Positions 15,725 through 24,923 are shown, numbered from the stretch's first letter. The stretch is 64,000 nucleotides of DNA from Asticcacaulis sp. ZE23SCel15 (GCF_030505395.1 NZ_CP130044.1:295001-359000); one strand, 5' to 3'. The notes: generated from the letters alone by a model not told the origin. A program made the numbers and translations.

Positions 15725-17843
15725 CCAGTGCCAACAGCCCCGCTGCCGCATGGGCGTCGTTCAACGCCCGGTGATGGCCGATCAACTCAATGCCAAATTC
15801 CCGCGATAGCGGCGCCAGACCATAGGCTGACAGACCGGGATAATATTTGCGCATCGACGCAACGGTACACAGCTTTGGGTATTTGAATCCGCGACCGATG
15901 CGCCGGTATTCGGCTGAGATAAAACCGTAATCGAAATTGACATTGTGGGCGACGAAGATCGCGCCCTCCATAAACTCCGCAAACCCATCAGCCACCTGAT
16001 CAAAGGTCGGCGCGTCACGCACCATGTCATGGGTAATGCCGGTCAGTTCAGTGATAAAGGCGGGGATTGGCCGCTTAGGATTGATCAGGCTTTGCCAGAC
16101 ATCGATGACCTTACCGCCGCGCACCTTAACCGCGCCGATTTCAGTCACGCGGTCATAGATGCTGCGCCCGCCAGTCGTTTCCACATCGACCACCACATAG
16201 GTTTGCTGCGGATCAACGCGGTAGCTGAGGCGCACAATTTCAACGTCAAAGCCCGCAGATTTCAACAGATTCAGCCGCGCCAACTGGTTGCGCCGGATCT
16301 GATCGCCCTCGGCCTTAACTTCAACAAAGCGCACTTCGTCGCCGCTGATCAGTAGCAGATCCGGAAAGCCATCGCGCAGGCCGTAATAGTTGTGCGCGAA
16401 CGCCTCAAGCACCGTGGCCACGGCGTGAGGGTCAGCGGCGGCCACAAAGGCGTCGATCACCTCATCCCACAGGCGCTCCCCCTCCTGATCCGGCGGGGTG
16501 GACGGCGTCAAAATGTCGGTGATGTGTCCGTCCCGCACCGCCAAAAGCTTTGCCGCCACGGCTTGCGCATAATCGATATGAAACCGGCCGTCGCGCAGAC
16601 ATTTCGGCACCGGATCGAAATCATTGCACACCGGCGCGGCGCTTAGTTCGTCATGAAATACCCGCCAGAATAGCGAAGGCCACAGGGTGTTTTCGACATG
16701 ATAACCGCGCCAGCCTTCGGCGCTCAGCGCCTGAATGGCCCCGGCTTCGGGATAACCGCGATATAGATCATCGACCACCACCGTCCGGCCTGAGCGCAGC
16801 AAATCAGTGAGCACACCGGTCCGCCGCCCGCCGAATTTGCGGTTATAGAAATCGTCGGCAAAGATATAGGCTTCGTCATGGGCCGGATTGGCCATGATAT
16901 CATCCAGCAGCGCCTTGACCTCCTCGACGGCCCCTTGCGCATACAGCAGCCGGATACGCCGTTCCTGGCTGTCAAAGCCTTGCGCGCGGCCATAGAGATC
17001 AAGCGCGCGCACGTACTCTTTGCGCGCCTCAAACCCCTGCCCCAGCCGGTGCAGGAGGCGATTGCGCAAAGCCTGACTGTGATCGCTCAGGGCCGCCGGA
17101 AACGCCTCGATCTGCGCCGCCAAAGGATGGGGATCGATGACCTTGGTCTTTAGCTCGCTTAAGCGCTGACGATAGAAATAACCGGCCCGCGCATCGTCAA
17201 CGCTATCGAACCGTGCGGCATGGGTCTCGCGCCCCTTAACCGACAAAATGCCCAGATCACGCAGGGTAAAATCGATCAGATTGTCATTAAGCTTGCCAAA
17301 ATAGAGGTAGAGCAAAAACCCGACCCGCTCGCGAAAGTGCGGCACGAAACTGGCCGCGGTGTCTTCTATTTCCGCAAAATTATCATAGCTCAACAGGTCA
17401 TGGACATAGGCGACCATATCGCCCTTCGACCAGGTGGTGCGCATATCGGGCAGGCCCTCCACTCTGGCCAGCCGCACCAGATCAGGCTTGGTCATCCCCT
17501 CAAGGCAGGCGCGGTAATCGCCACATTCCAGCCCGCGCACAAAGCCGCGTTCGGTGAGTTGATCCATAGCGGCGGCGATATCACCGATTTCCGGATAGTT
17601 GAGATCGCGCATCCGGAAAATCGCCGTCTTGCGATTGACCATGCGGATATAAAGACATTGCGCCGGTTCACCCAGCCGCGCAAAGCGCGCCATAAATTCG
17701 CGCTCATCCAACCCCAGCCCGTCGCCGTATAAACCGGTGACAAACGCCATCATCTCCCGGAAATGGGTGTGGTAGTAGGTCGGCGGTAAGAGGGCTTGCA
17801 CAGGTCTCATGATCGGGATAATCGTTCTATATATGTTCCGCAT
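15687..17843 (-). CDS. FAN1-like VRR-NUC nuclease fused to a DEDDh exonuclease
   Basis: Predicted DNA-repair nuclease of 718 residues. Residues 20-170 resemble the N-terminal and SAP-like region of FAN1 (QCLYIRMVNRKTAIFRMRDL...MTKPDLVRLARVEGL), 240-350 look helical and TPR-like, and 486-541 is a VRR-NUC domain with the catalytic set Asp495 (G-F-P-D), Glu508 and Lys510 (F-V-E-V-K). A complete DnaQ-type exonuclease follows: Asp553/Glu555 (V-D-V-E-T-T), Asp638 (A-H-N-V-N-F-D) and His691/Asp696 (H-R-A-L-N-D). Known bacterial FAN1 homologues cut branched DNA and lack the extra domain. ATG 17810 (MRPVQALLPP) is an alternative start. The 3' end overlaps bphO. Confidence 0.85.
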   Translation of the reverse strand: MRNIYRTIIPIMRPVQALLPPTYYHTHFREMMAFVTGLYGDGLGLDEREFMARFARLGEPAQCLYIRMVNRKTAIFRMRDLNYPEIGDIAAAMDQLTERGFVRGLECGDYRACLEGMTKPDLVRLARVEGLPDMRTTWSKGDMVAYVHDLLSYDNFAEIEDTAASFVPHFRERVGFLLYLYFGKLNDNLIDFTLRDLGILSVKGRETHAARFDSVDDARAGYFYRQRLSELKTKVIDPHPLAAQIEAFPAALSDHSQALRNRLLHRLGQGFEARKEYVRALDLYGRAQGFDSQERRIRLLYAQGAVEEVKALLDDIMANPAHDEAYIFADDFYNRKFGGRRTGVLTDLLRSGRTVVVDDLYRGYPEAGAIQALSAEGWRGYHVENTLWPSLFWRVFHDELSAAPVCNDFDPVPKCLRDGRFHIDYAQAVAAKLLAVRDGHITDILTPSTPPDQEGERLWDEVIDAFVAAADPHAVATVLEAFAHNYYGLRDGFPDLLLISGDEVRFVEVKAEGDQIRRNQLARLNLLKSAGFDVEIVRLSYRVDPQQTYVVVDVETTGGRSIYDRVTEIGAVKVRGGKVIDVWQSLINPKRPIPAFITELTGITHDMVRDAPTFDQVADGFAEFMEGAIFVAHNVNFDYGFISAEYRRIGRGFKYPKLCTVASMRKYYPGLSAYGLAPLSREFGIELIGHHRALNDAHAAAGLLALVNEKRMSAQIDA

Positions 17844-17867
17844 ACATAATGCAAATATGGATGTTTG

Positions 17868-18092
17868 ATGGTGAATTTGCGTATCCGGCTTTATGACGGC
17901 GCTCTGGTTGAAGTGCAGGGCCTACGCGGCCCGCTGACTGCGGTGCCATGCCCGCACAATCCGGTACATTTTGAGATTTCAGGCTTTCTCTACGATGCCT
18001 GCGGGCGCGCCGCCCTGCCCAGAACGCGGGTGCCGAAAATCCTTATGGTCTATTCCATGGGCTGTCATGTTTTGGGGGCTGCCAGCTTTTGA
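17868..18092 (+). CDS. Possible small protein, unknown
   Basis: A 74-residue frame starting ATG 17868, divergent from the FAN1-like gene by 24 bases. Codon choice is similar to its neighbours, but there is no convincing ribosome site, signal peptide or known motif. Three Cys occur in the second half. An imperfect hairpin (18102-18125, GATAAATAAAG/CTTTATTATC) follows the stop. It could be a spurious frame. Confidence 0.3.
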   Translation: MVNLRIRLYDGALVEVQGLRGPLTAVPCPHNPVHFEISGFLYDACGRAALPRTRVPKILMVYSMGCHVLGAASF

Positions 18093-18220
18093 AAACCGCC
18101 TGATAAATAAAGCCTCTTTATTATCAAAGCCACCAAACCACATTGCCCGCTTATCAGGTCACCGCCAGTCTCGGTAATATGAGGGTGGGGCCGGTTTCAA
18201 ACAGCAGTTGGTAAGCGCTC

Positions 18221-18391
18221 ATGTCCGATCAAACACCGCCGTCCGCCCACAACGCCCCCCAAAACTGCCCGCGCGAATATCAGGATGACTATATCGGCCA
18301 GCAGTCGCCTAAGCTGGGCGCGCCGCTGATCATTGCCCTGATGATCGCCGGAATTATCGGGGCGGCCTATGCCGTAATGTATTTTGGCTAA
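18221..18391 (+). CDS. 56-residue membrane-anchored small protein
   Basis: ATG 18221 to TAA 18389-18391. The N-terminal 34 residues are polar, rich in Pro, Gln and Asp (MSDQTPPSAHNAPQN...), then one hydrophobic span (APLIIALMIAGIIGAAYAVMYF) reaches the C-terminus. The stop overlaps the convergent double-kinase gene by four bases. Layout and composition resemble the 77-residue protein at 5720. The coherent transmembrane segment is the main argument that it is real; a strong ribosome site is not evident. Confidence 0.5.
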   Translation: MSDQTPPSAHNAPQNCPREYQDDYIGQQSPKLGAPLIIALMIAGIIGAAYAVMYFG

Positions 18392-21300
18392 GCCGAAATA
18401 ATAAGCTTCGACAGCTTCGCCTTAAGTTCCTGCGGATTGAACGGCTTTGAGATGTAATCATCCATCCCGGCTTCCAGGCATTTTTCCTTATCCCCGTGCA
18501 GCGCATGGGCGGTCATGGCGATGATCGGCGTATGCTCACGTCGGTCCTCAGCCTGCCGCAACCGGATGCGGCGCGTAGCCTCGAACCCGTCGATATCGGG
18601 CATCTGTACGTCCATTAAAATCACATCGTAACGCCCGTCCTGCCATTTGCGCACAGCCTCTTCGCCATTGAGCGCGGTGTCATAGCGATAGCCGAGCGTC
18701 TCCAGCAGGGTCGTCGCCACCAGCGTATTGGGCGCATAGTCTTCGACCAGCAGAATCCGCGCCTGCCCGCCGTCAGGCACGTCATCGGCAATCTCTGGCG
18801 CCGTGAGGGCCGCCGTGGTTCCGGCCATGGCTTTAAGCGGAATCTCCACAAAAAACTCCGCGCCCTGACCGGTATCGCTGATGACCCAGATGCGCCCGTC
18901 CATCGCCTCACACAGTTTCCGGCTGATGGCCAGACCCAGCCCTGTACCGCCAAACTTGCGGGTGATTGAGGAATTGGCCTGAGTGAACTTATCGAAGATA
19001 TGCTCGGCCTTATCGCGCGGGATACCGACGCCGGTATCTTTCACGCCAATGCGCACATTGACCAGCCCATCCGGCCGCACGGCGCCCCCGGCGCTAATGC
19101 GGATTTCGCCCTGCGCGGTGAACTTGACGGCATTTGACAACAGGTTGGTCACCACCTGACGGATACGCAGGCCATCGGCATAAAAGCGCACATCCGGATC
19201 GAAGTCATAATCGAGCGCTTGTTCCAGCCCCTTTTCCTGCGCCTTAACCGAGATGATGCTTAAGCTGTCTTCCAGCACCTGTTTCAGATCACATGGGCCG
19301 TAGTCCAGCTCGACCTTATCGGCCTCCAGCTTGGCAAAATCGAGCACATCATTGATCAGGTCCATCAGCGCTTCGGCGCTGTCCTTCATCGTCAGCAGGT
19401 ATTTCTCATGCTTTTCGGGCTGAGTGCGGTAATGCAGCATGATGTTGGTAAGACCCACAATCGCGTTCAAGGGCGTGCGGATTTCGTGGGACATATTGGC
19501 CAGGAATTCTGACTTGGCACGGTTCGCACTTTCGGCCTGTTCACGCGCCACTACCGAGTTCTGGATGTCAGTACATGTGCCGTACCAGATACGCACCTGA
19601 CCGTCGTCATCGCGCACACTGACGCCGCGCGTCTTGAACCAGCGATAGGCCCCGTCAAACCGGCGCAGGCGATATTCGATATCATAGGCCGCCCGCCCCG
19701 CCACGGCATCGGCCCAGTGCTGCACGGTGCGATCACGATCATCGGGGTGCAGAACCTCAACCCAGCCCTCCCCCATAAGCTGCTCAAGCGGCAGCCCGGT
19801 ATAGGACTGCCAGTGCCGGTTCATATAGGCGACCCCTCCGTTAGCCGACGTCGCCCACACCAGTTGCGGCATGGCCTCGGTCAGGCCGCGCCAGCGCTCC
19901 TCGCTTTCGCGCAGAGCGGCTTCGGCATGTTTGCGTTCCGTGATTTCCTGAAAATAGATTGAAATGCCGCCTTCCTCGACCGGAAAGGCGCGCACGGCAA
20001 ACCACTTTTGCCAGGGCTCATAGAAGTTTTCGAAAGCGACACTGACCCGCCCGGTCATCACCTTGCGCAGGTTGCGCTCAAGCTCAGTCCCCCGCGCGTC
20101 AGGGAACACATCATCCCAATAGTGCTGGCCGATGCGAGCGTCAGGATCAATGCCCTGTGCCGATAAGGCCGCCCGCGCCGCCGCGTTCATATAGGTAAAG
20201 CGCCAGTCCGCCCCCAGCACCTGCACCCCGTCATCAAGGCTTTCGAGCACGCGTGTCACCCGCGCCTCACCTTCCTGACGCAGGGCTGCCATCTGAAGCT
20301 GTGAGCGCACCCGCGCCATCAGTTCACGGGCACTGAACGGCTTAGTCAGATATTCATCGACCCCGGCCTCAAGCCCTTCGACCCGTGCCTCTTCGCCCGC
20401 CCGCGCCGACAGCATCACCACCGGGATTTTATGCGTAGCCTCAAAAGTGCGCAATCGCGCAAGCAGGCCAAACCCATCAAGGCGCGGCATCATCACATCG
20501 GTCAGCACCAGATCGGGCGCCTTGCGCAGGATCGCCGCCCACGCCGCTTCGCCATCGGCTACGGCCTCGACTTCATAATGCGCCGACAACAGGCGCTGTA
20601 CATAATCACGCATATCGGCATTATCGTCGGCCAGGACGATGCGGGCTCCGGCGGTCGCGTGATCATGATCCGCCGCTTCGGTCGGCAGCAGAGTTGACGC
20701 GCCATGCGACGGCGGCGACAGGGCGGGCACATCCCCCGGCAGCCAGCGCAGGGCCTCTTCGACATAGGCTTCGGCTCCGATGGCGGCGACCGAACGGCCA
20801 CCGCGGTCATCACGCACCTGCGTCTGCGGCAGGTGATTGCGACCGAGCGGCAGGATCACGCGAAAGGCGCTGCCCACACCCAGTTCACTGTCGACCTCAA
20901 CCCGTCCACCATGCAGGGCCACCAGTTCCTGCACCAGCGACAGACCAATCCCGCTGCCTTCATAGGTCCGGCCCTGCGTTCCGGCAATGCGGTGAAAGCG
21001 CTTAAACACATTCGGCAGTTCCTGCGGGCAGATACCAACGCCGGTATCGGCCACGGTGAGTTCCGCCTGTTGATCCGTGTGTATCAGGCTGACGGTCACC
21101 TCGCCCTTCAGGGTATATTTGAACGCGTTGGAAATCAGGTTCAGCACGACCTTTTCCCACATGTCGCGGTCAATATAGGCCGGTTCCGGCAAGGTCTCGC
21201 ACGCAATGCTGAAGGTCAGGCCCGCCTTATCCATGGCCGAACGGAATGTGGAGGCAAGGTCTGCGGTAAAGGCCCCCAGATCGGTCGGCACAAAGGCCGC

Positions 21301-22584
21301 CTCCGCCCGTCCGGCTTCGATGCGGGCAAAATCCAGCAAGGTATTGACCAGTTTCAGCAGCCTAAGCGCATTACGGTGGGCGACATCCATGCGGATGCGG
21401 TTATCCGGGATAGTCTGATGGTCGGCCAGCGCGTCTTCGATCGGCCCCAAAAGCAAGGTCAGCGGCGTGCGAAACTCATGGCTGATATTGGAGAAAAACG
21501 CCGTCTTGGCACGGTCAAGCTCAGCCAGAGCCTCGGCGCGCCGGGTTTCGGCTTCAAACGCCGTCGCACTCGATATACTGGCACCGATCTGGCCGGTGAC
21601 CAGTTGCAGAAAGCTCTGATAGGCCTCGTCATAGAGCCGGTAGGGATTAAGCCCCACGACCAGCACCCCGGCCAGAGCCTCACCCGACAAGGTGACCGGC
21701 AGCAAAACCGCACGGGTGGGTGCCTTGTCCCACGCTCCTTTTGGCAGATCAGCAAACTGCACCGAAAGATCATCGACTATCACCGCCTCACCGGTCTGAC
21801 GCATCTGCTCAATGGGCCAGACTTGCGGATCGGTAGCCGCGTGCTCCTGATCCAGTCCGCACGCCATCTTAAGCTTGGGCGCGTCCCCCGTCAGGCAGTA
21901 AAACAGGCTAAACGGCATATCATGGGCGTTTGAACATAAGGCCTTATCCGCCTGAGCAAACACGTCTTCGGCGGTGCGGCAATTGGCGGTTTTTGCGGCC
22001 AGATCGCGCAGCAAAGCCAGTTGCCGCTCCCCGATCACGCGCTGGGTATCGTCTGTATTAGCGCAGATAATGCCGCCCACGCCGCCATCATCATCAGGGA
22101 TCGGGCTATAGGAAAAGGTGTAATAGGTCTCTTCCGGATAGCCATTGCGCTCCATAATCAGGAGCTGGTCTTCGACATAAATGCCTTCATCGCCGGTCAT
22201 GGCCTTGGCTAACAGCGGCTCGATATCGAACCAGATTTCGCGCCAGACTTCTGACACCGGCTTACCCAGCGCCCACGGGTGCTTGCCGCCAATAATGGAT
22301 TTGTAAGCATCATTATAGAAATAGGTCAGTTCAGCCCCCCAGCCGACCCAGATCGGCTGGCGCGAGGTCAGCATGATGCGGATGGCGGTCTTTAGGCTGC
22401 GCGGCCACAGTTCAGGCGGCCCGACCGGGGTCTTGTCCCAGTCATGCGCCCGCATCAACCGCGCCAGTTCCGCCTCGCCTTTCAGGAAATCGGGTGCTGC
22501 CGATAACGAAACCTTCCCGTCATGACGCACCTGATCCATAGTTTCGAAATCCGTATTGTCGTGAAGCCAAGCTATCGGCTCCAT
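18388..22584 (-). CDS. Double hybrid sensor histidine kinase (two kinase and two receiver modules)
   Basis: A 1398-residue soluble signalling protein with no obvious membrane span. Order: PAS-like (about 55-185), GAF-like (195-340), HisKA with His369 (I-S-H-E-F-R-T-P-L), HATPase, receiver 1 (I-V-L-A-D-D-N-A-D, phospho-Asp in L-T-D-V-M-M-P), two PAS/PAC segments (about 780-1030), a second HisKA (M-S-H-E-I-R-T-P-L-N), second HATPase, and receiver 2 (L-L-V-E-D-Y-A-P-N, phospho-Asp in L-M-D-V-Q-M-P). Both kinase cores look complete. It may integrate several cytoplasmic signals in one relay; the output protein is not adjacent. An ATPase-free Hpt domain is not present. Confidence 0.93.
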   Translation of the reverse strand: MEPIAWLHDNTDFETMDQVRHDGKVSLSAAPDFLKGEAELARLMRAHDWDKTPVGPPELWPRSLKTAIRIMLTSRQPIWVGWGAELTYFYNDAYKSIIGGKHPWALGKPVSEVWREIWFDIEPLLAKAMTGDEGIYVEDQLLIMERNGYPEETYYTFSYSPIPDDDGGVGGIICANTDDTQRVIGERQLALLRDLAAKTANCRTAEDVFAQADKALCSNAHDMPFSLFYCLTGDAPKLKMACGLDQEHAATDPQVWPIEQMRQTGEAVIVDDLSVQFADLPKGAWDKAPTRAVLLPVTLSGEALAGVLVVGLNPYRLYDEAYQSFLQLVTGQIGASISSATAFEAETRRAEALAELDRAKTAFFSNISHEFRTPLTLLLGPIEDALADHQTIPDNRIRMDVAHRNALRLLKLVNTLLDFARIEAGRAEAAFVPTDLGAFTADLASTFRSAMDKAGLTFSIACETLPEPAYIDRDMWEKVVLNLISNAFKYTLKGEVTVSLIHTDQQAELTVADTGVGICPQELPNVFKRFHRIAGTQGRTYEGSGIGLSLVQELVALHGGRVEVDSELGVGSAFRVILPLGRNHLPQTQVRDDRGGRSVAAIGAEAYVEEALRWLPGDVPALSPPSHGASTLLPTEAADHDHATAGARIVLADDNADMRDYVQRLLSAHYEVEAVADGEAAWAAILRKAPDLVLTDVMMPRLDGFGLLARLRTFEATHKIPVVMLSARAGEEARVEGLEAGVDEYLTKPFSARELMARVRSQLQMAALRQEGEARVTRVLESLDDGVQVLGADWRFTYMNAAARAALSAQGIDPDARIGQHYWDDVFPDARGTELERNLRKVMTGRVSVAFENFYEPWQKWFAVRAFPVEEGGISIYFQEITERKHAEAALRESEERWRGLTEAMPQLVWATSANGGVAYMNRHWQSYTGLPLEQLMGEGWVEVLHPDDRDRTVQHWADAVAGRAAYDIEYRLRRFDGAYRWFKTRGVSVRDDDGQVRIWYGTCTDIQNSVVAREQAESANRAKSEFLANMSHEIRTPLNAIVGLTNIMLHYRTQPEKHEKYLLTMKDSAEALMDLINDVLDFAKLEADKVELDYGPCDLKQVLEDSLSIISVKAQEKGLEQALDYDFDPDVRFYADGLRIRQVVTNLLSNAVKFTAQGEIRISAGGAVRPDGLVNVRIGVKDTGVGIPRDKAEHIFDKFTQANSSITRKFGGTGLGLAISRKLCEAMDGRIWVISDTGQGAEFFVEIPLKAMAGTTAALTAPEIADDVPDGGQARILLVEDYAPNTLVATTLLETLGYRYDTALNGEEAVRKWQDGRYDVILMDVQMPDIDGFEATRRIRLRQAEDRREHTPIIAMTAHALHGDKEKCLEAGMDDYISKPFNPQELKAKLSKLIISA

Positions 22585-22676
22585 AGCCGATTGCGCCCAT
22601 ATTCATCAGAATATCATAAATAAGCGATGGGGCTTTAGGCCCTTGTATATGCGGCTGACATTAAGCTTATTTGCGC

Positions 22677-23129
22677 TTAATCCCGCGGCCCCAGGGCTTG
22701 AGACAGGTTTTGCAGGATACATCGCAAAGCCGCCATATCGGCCGTCCCGATCAGGTCGGCGCAGTGATCCTCAAGCGTTTGACTAAGCTCGATCAGCGTC
22801 GCCCACACCGCCTGTCCGCGCGAGGTCAGCACCACCCGTTTGGCGCGGCCGTCATCGGGGTCAGGCACAACCGTCACATAGCCCAGGCTTTCGAGATCTC
22901 CCACCAGATAGGCCATGCTTTGCTTGGTGATCTGTGCGCGCTCGGCCAGATCGACGACGCGTGAGCCTTCGGGGCGGATATATCTCAGCAGGCTGGAATG
23001 AGCCGGGCGAATATCGGGAAAACCACGCGCCGCCAGCCCGCCGTAAACCTTAGTCTGCAAATATTCGTAAGGGCGGCGCAACAGCGACCCAAGGGTCGCC
23101 TGCGCATCGGGCAAGGGTACATTACTCAT
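22677..23129 (-). CDS. MarR-family transcriptional regulator
   Basis: A 150-residue winged-helix protein with the MarR core: AHSSLLRYI-x-x-E-G-S-R-V-V-D-L-A-E-R-A-Q-I-T-K-Q-S-M-A-Y-L-V (helix-turn-helix) and the wing D-P-D-D-G-R-A-K-R-V-V-L-T. It is divergent from the SnoaL-like gene, and two matching palindromes lie between them, which suits a local repressor that responds to a small aromatic or toxic ligand. Confidence 0.9.
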   Translation of the reverse strand: MSNVPLPDAQATLGSLLRRPYEYLQTKVYGGLAARGFPDIRPAHSSLLRYIRPEGSRVVDLAERAQITKQSMAYLVGDLESLGYVTVVPDPDDGRAKRVVLTSRGQAVWATLIELSQTLEDHCADLIGTADMAALRCILQNLSQALGPRD

Positions 23130-23149
23130 AATTCACGGCGTAGCATATT

Positions 23150-23191
23150 GACAGATAAACTGTCTATATATAAATGGACAGACTTTCTGTC
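23150..23191. promoter_or_regulatory. Paired GACAG-N5-CTGTC operators
   Basis: Two copies of the same inverted repeat, GACAGataaaCTGTC (23150-23164) and GACAGactttCTGTC (23177-23191), 27 bases apart centre to centre, both followed by TA. They lie between the divergent MarR and SnoaL-like genes and overlap a TTGACA hexamer. I infer MarR binding sites controlling both genes. Confidence 0.65.
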
Positions 23192-23209
23192 TATTAAAAG
23201 GAAATTTAC

Positions 23210-23668
23210 ATGCCGCTCGATCTCAACGATCATGACTTTAAACCGCAAACCAAAGCTGCCTTCATGACCCGCGACCTGACCGAACAGAACCTTGCCATTG
23301 TCGATGCTCACATTAAGGGTGAAGGCCGCGATCCATCATCCGTCATGTCGCTCTATACGGACGATATCGTGCTCGATATGCCGACACGCGGTATCACCCT
23401 GCATGGCAAGGCCACGATCGAGGCCAATTACCGGCGTATGTTCGGGGCGATGGAGCTGATTTCGATGACGCCGATTGAGCGTTTCGCCACCTTTGACCGC
23501 GTGATCGATGACGGCGTCGCCCGTTTCAAGTTGGTGCGCGAAGGCTTTGATAATGCGCCCTATCCGATAGGTTCCACAATCGACCTGCGTCTGTTACATG
23601 TCTTCCATATGAAAGACGGCAAGATCGCCCGCGAAACCGTCTTCGAAGGCTGGACACGGATAGATTAG
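23210..23668 (+). CDS. SnoaL-like / NTF2-fold protein
   Basis: A 152-residue protein of the cone-shaped NTF2 fold. A helix region with N-L-A-I-V-D-A-H-I-K-G-E-G is followed by M-S-L-Y-T-D-D-I-V-L-D-M-P-T-R-G, the usual opening of SnoaL-like ester-cyclase or isomerase relatives, and it ends in strands L-L-H-V-F-H-M-K-D-G-K-I. Substrate is unknown. An AAAGGAAA site precedes ATG 23210. It is under the paired operators next to the MarR gene and is eleven bases upstream of the four-helix membrane protein, so they probably share a transcript. Confidence 0.82.
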   Translation: MPLDLNDHDFKPQTKAAFMTRDLTEQNLAIVDAHIKGEGRDPSSVMSLYTDDIVLDMPTRGITLHGKATIEANYRRMFGAMELISMTPIERFATFDRVIDDGVARFKLVREGFDNAPYPIGSTIDLRLLHVFHMKDGKIARETVFEGWTRID

Positions 23669-23679
23669 GGGGAAACGCT

Positions 23680-24060
23680 ATGATTGCGTCGTGGTTTTTA
23701 CGTAGTGCCATTATTTTCGGTATCATCGGTATGATTATGGGCATCGTCATGGGGATCAGCCATGATCACACCCTGTCGCCGGTACATGCCCATATCAACC
23801 TGATCGGCTGGGTCGGGTTGTTTCTAGCCGGACTGTTTTATGGCAGTCATCCGGCGGCCACGGGCAGGCTGGCCACGGCCCATTTCTATGTGGCGGTCAT
23901 CGGGCTTATCATCATGGCGCCCGGTATTGGCGGCTCGATACTGAGCCTGCCGTGGGGCGCACCTCTGGCCGGTATAGGATCGATCATTACCCTGATCGGG
24001 TTCATCCTGTTTGCCATCGGTGTCTTTCGCCACAGCGGTGCCAGAATAACCACAGCTTGA
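23680..24060 (+). CDS. Four-helix membrane protein, cytochrome-oxidase-I-like
   Basis: A 126-residue protein with four hydrophobic segments. The phrase S-P-V-H-A-H-I-N-L-I-G-W-V-G-L-F-L-A-G-L resembles the haem-ligand helix of heme-copper oxidase subunit I, and small stand-alone proteins with such a helix are known in proteobacteria. A separate His (G-I-S-H-D-H) lies before it, and A-H-F-Y in helix three. Haem binding is inference. It lies eleven bases after the SnoaL-like gene and probably belongs to that MarR-controlled operon. Confidence 0.7.
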   Translation: MIASWFLRSAIIFGIIGMIMGIVMGISHDHTLSPVHAHINLIGWVGLFLAGLFYGSHPAATGRLATAHFYVAVIGLIIMAPGIGGSILSLPWGAPLAGIGSIITLIGFILFAIGVFRHSGARITTA

Positions 24061-24116
24061 CCTTTGCAATCCGCATGGGCCATCCTTCGGCCAATATAAT
24101 AACCGGAGGATCGCAC

Positions 24117-24923
24117 ATGTGGCGCGCAGGTTTAATCTCAGCCGTTTTACTGGTATCAGGTTCAGCACTGGCTGAGACCAAACCGGAGGCACCGATCAAG
24201 GTTTTGATCGTCACCGGTGGCTGTTGTCACAACTATCCCGAACAGCGCCAGATTTTAGAGGACGGCCTCAAAGCCCGTCTCAATGTGATCGTCAGTCACC
24301 TCTATTACGATCCCAAACCGGGCGAACAGGCCACGCGCCCAAAACTGCCGATCTATGATAATCCGAACTATGGCGATGGCTATGATGTCATTGTCCATAA
24401 TGAATGTGCCGCTGATGAAAGCGACCCAAAAATCATCGATACGGTTTTAGCCCCGCACCAAAAGGGCATCCCAGGCGTCAACCTGCACTGCGCCATGCAT
24501 TCCTATCGCTCAGAGACTTTCCGTGAGCCTGTCACGGCGGGCGAGGCCCGTGCCAAATGGTTTGAATATACCGGTATCCAGTCCTCTGGCCACGGCCCAC
24601 AGTCGCCGATCACTCTGACAATAGCGAAAACCCCTCATCCGATCACCAAGGGCTTGAGCGGTTGGACGACCACGAAGGATGAGCTTTACAACAACCTGAC
24701 CACGTTCAAGGTCACGCCGCTGATCTATGGCATTCAAACCGACTCATCTGTGGCTGCCGATCGCGACAAGACGTTCACCGTGGCCTGGACGCACACTTAT
24801 GGCCCGCAAAAGGTGCGCGTGTTTTCCACGACGCTTGCCCATAACGAAGCCAACATGCGCGAAGACGCCTATCTTGATCTGATCGCAAACGGCGTCGCCT
24901 GGGCCAGCGGACGGGTGAAGTAG
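24117..24923 (+). CDS. ThuA-domain protein, exported
   Basis: A 268-residue protein with a signal peptide (MWRAGLISAVLLVSGSALAE) and a ThuA domain, the class I glutamine-amidotransferase-like fold found in trehalose-utilisation ThuA. Motifs seen: K-V-L-I-V-T-G-G-C-C-H-N-Y at the N-terminal strand, G-Y-D-V-I-V-H-N-E-C, and a late H-P-I-T-K-G-L and V-A-W-T-H-T-Y-G. The start at ATG 24117 has CCGGAGGA seven bases before it; a longer frame from 23952 would run inside the previous gene. Its role is probably in sugar or glycoside handling in the periplasm, inferred from the family and the beta-glucosidase next door. Confidence 0.85.
   Translation: MWRAGLISAVLLVSGSALAETKPEAPIKVLIVTGGCCHNYPEQRQILEDGLKARLNVIVSHLYYDPKPGEQATRPKLPIYDNPNYGDGYDVIVHNECAADESDPKIIDTVLAPHQKGIPGVNLHCAMHSYRSETFREPVTAGEARAKWFEYTGIQSSGHGPQSPITLTIAKTPHPITKGLSGWTTTKDELYNNLTTFKVTPLIYGIQTDSSVAADRDKTFTVAWTHTYGPQKVRVFSTTLAHNEANMREDAYLDLIANGVAWASGRVK

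Noticed and set aside
20704-21933. 409-codon frame antisense to the double kinase
   Set aside because: Composition is that of an antisense shadow (His/Arg/Gln-rich); the kinase frame is certain.
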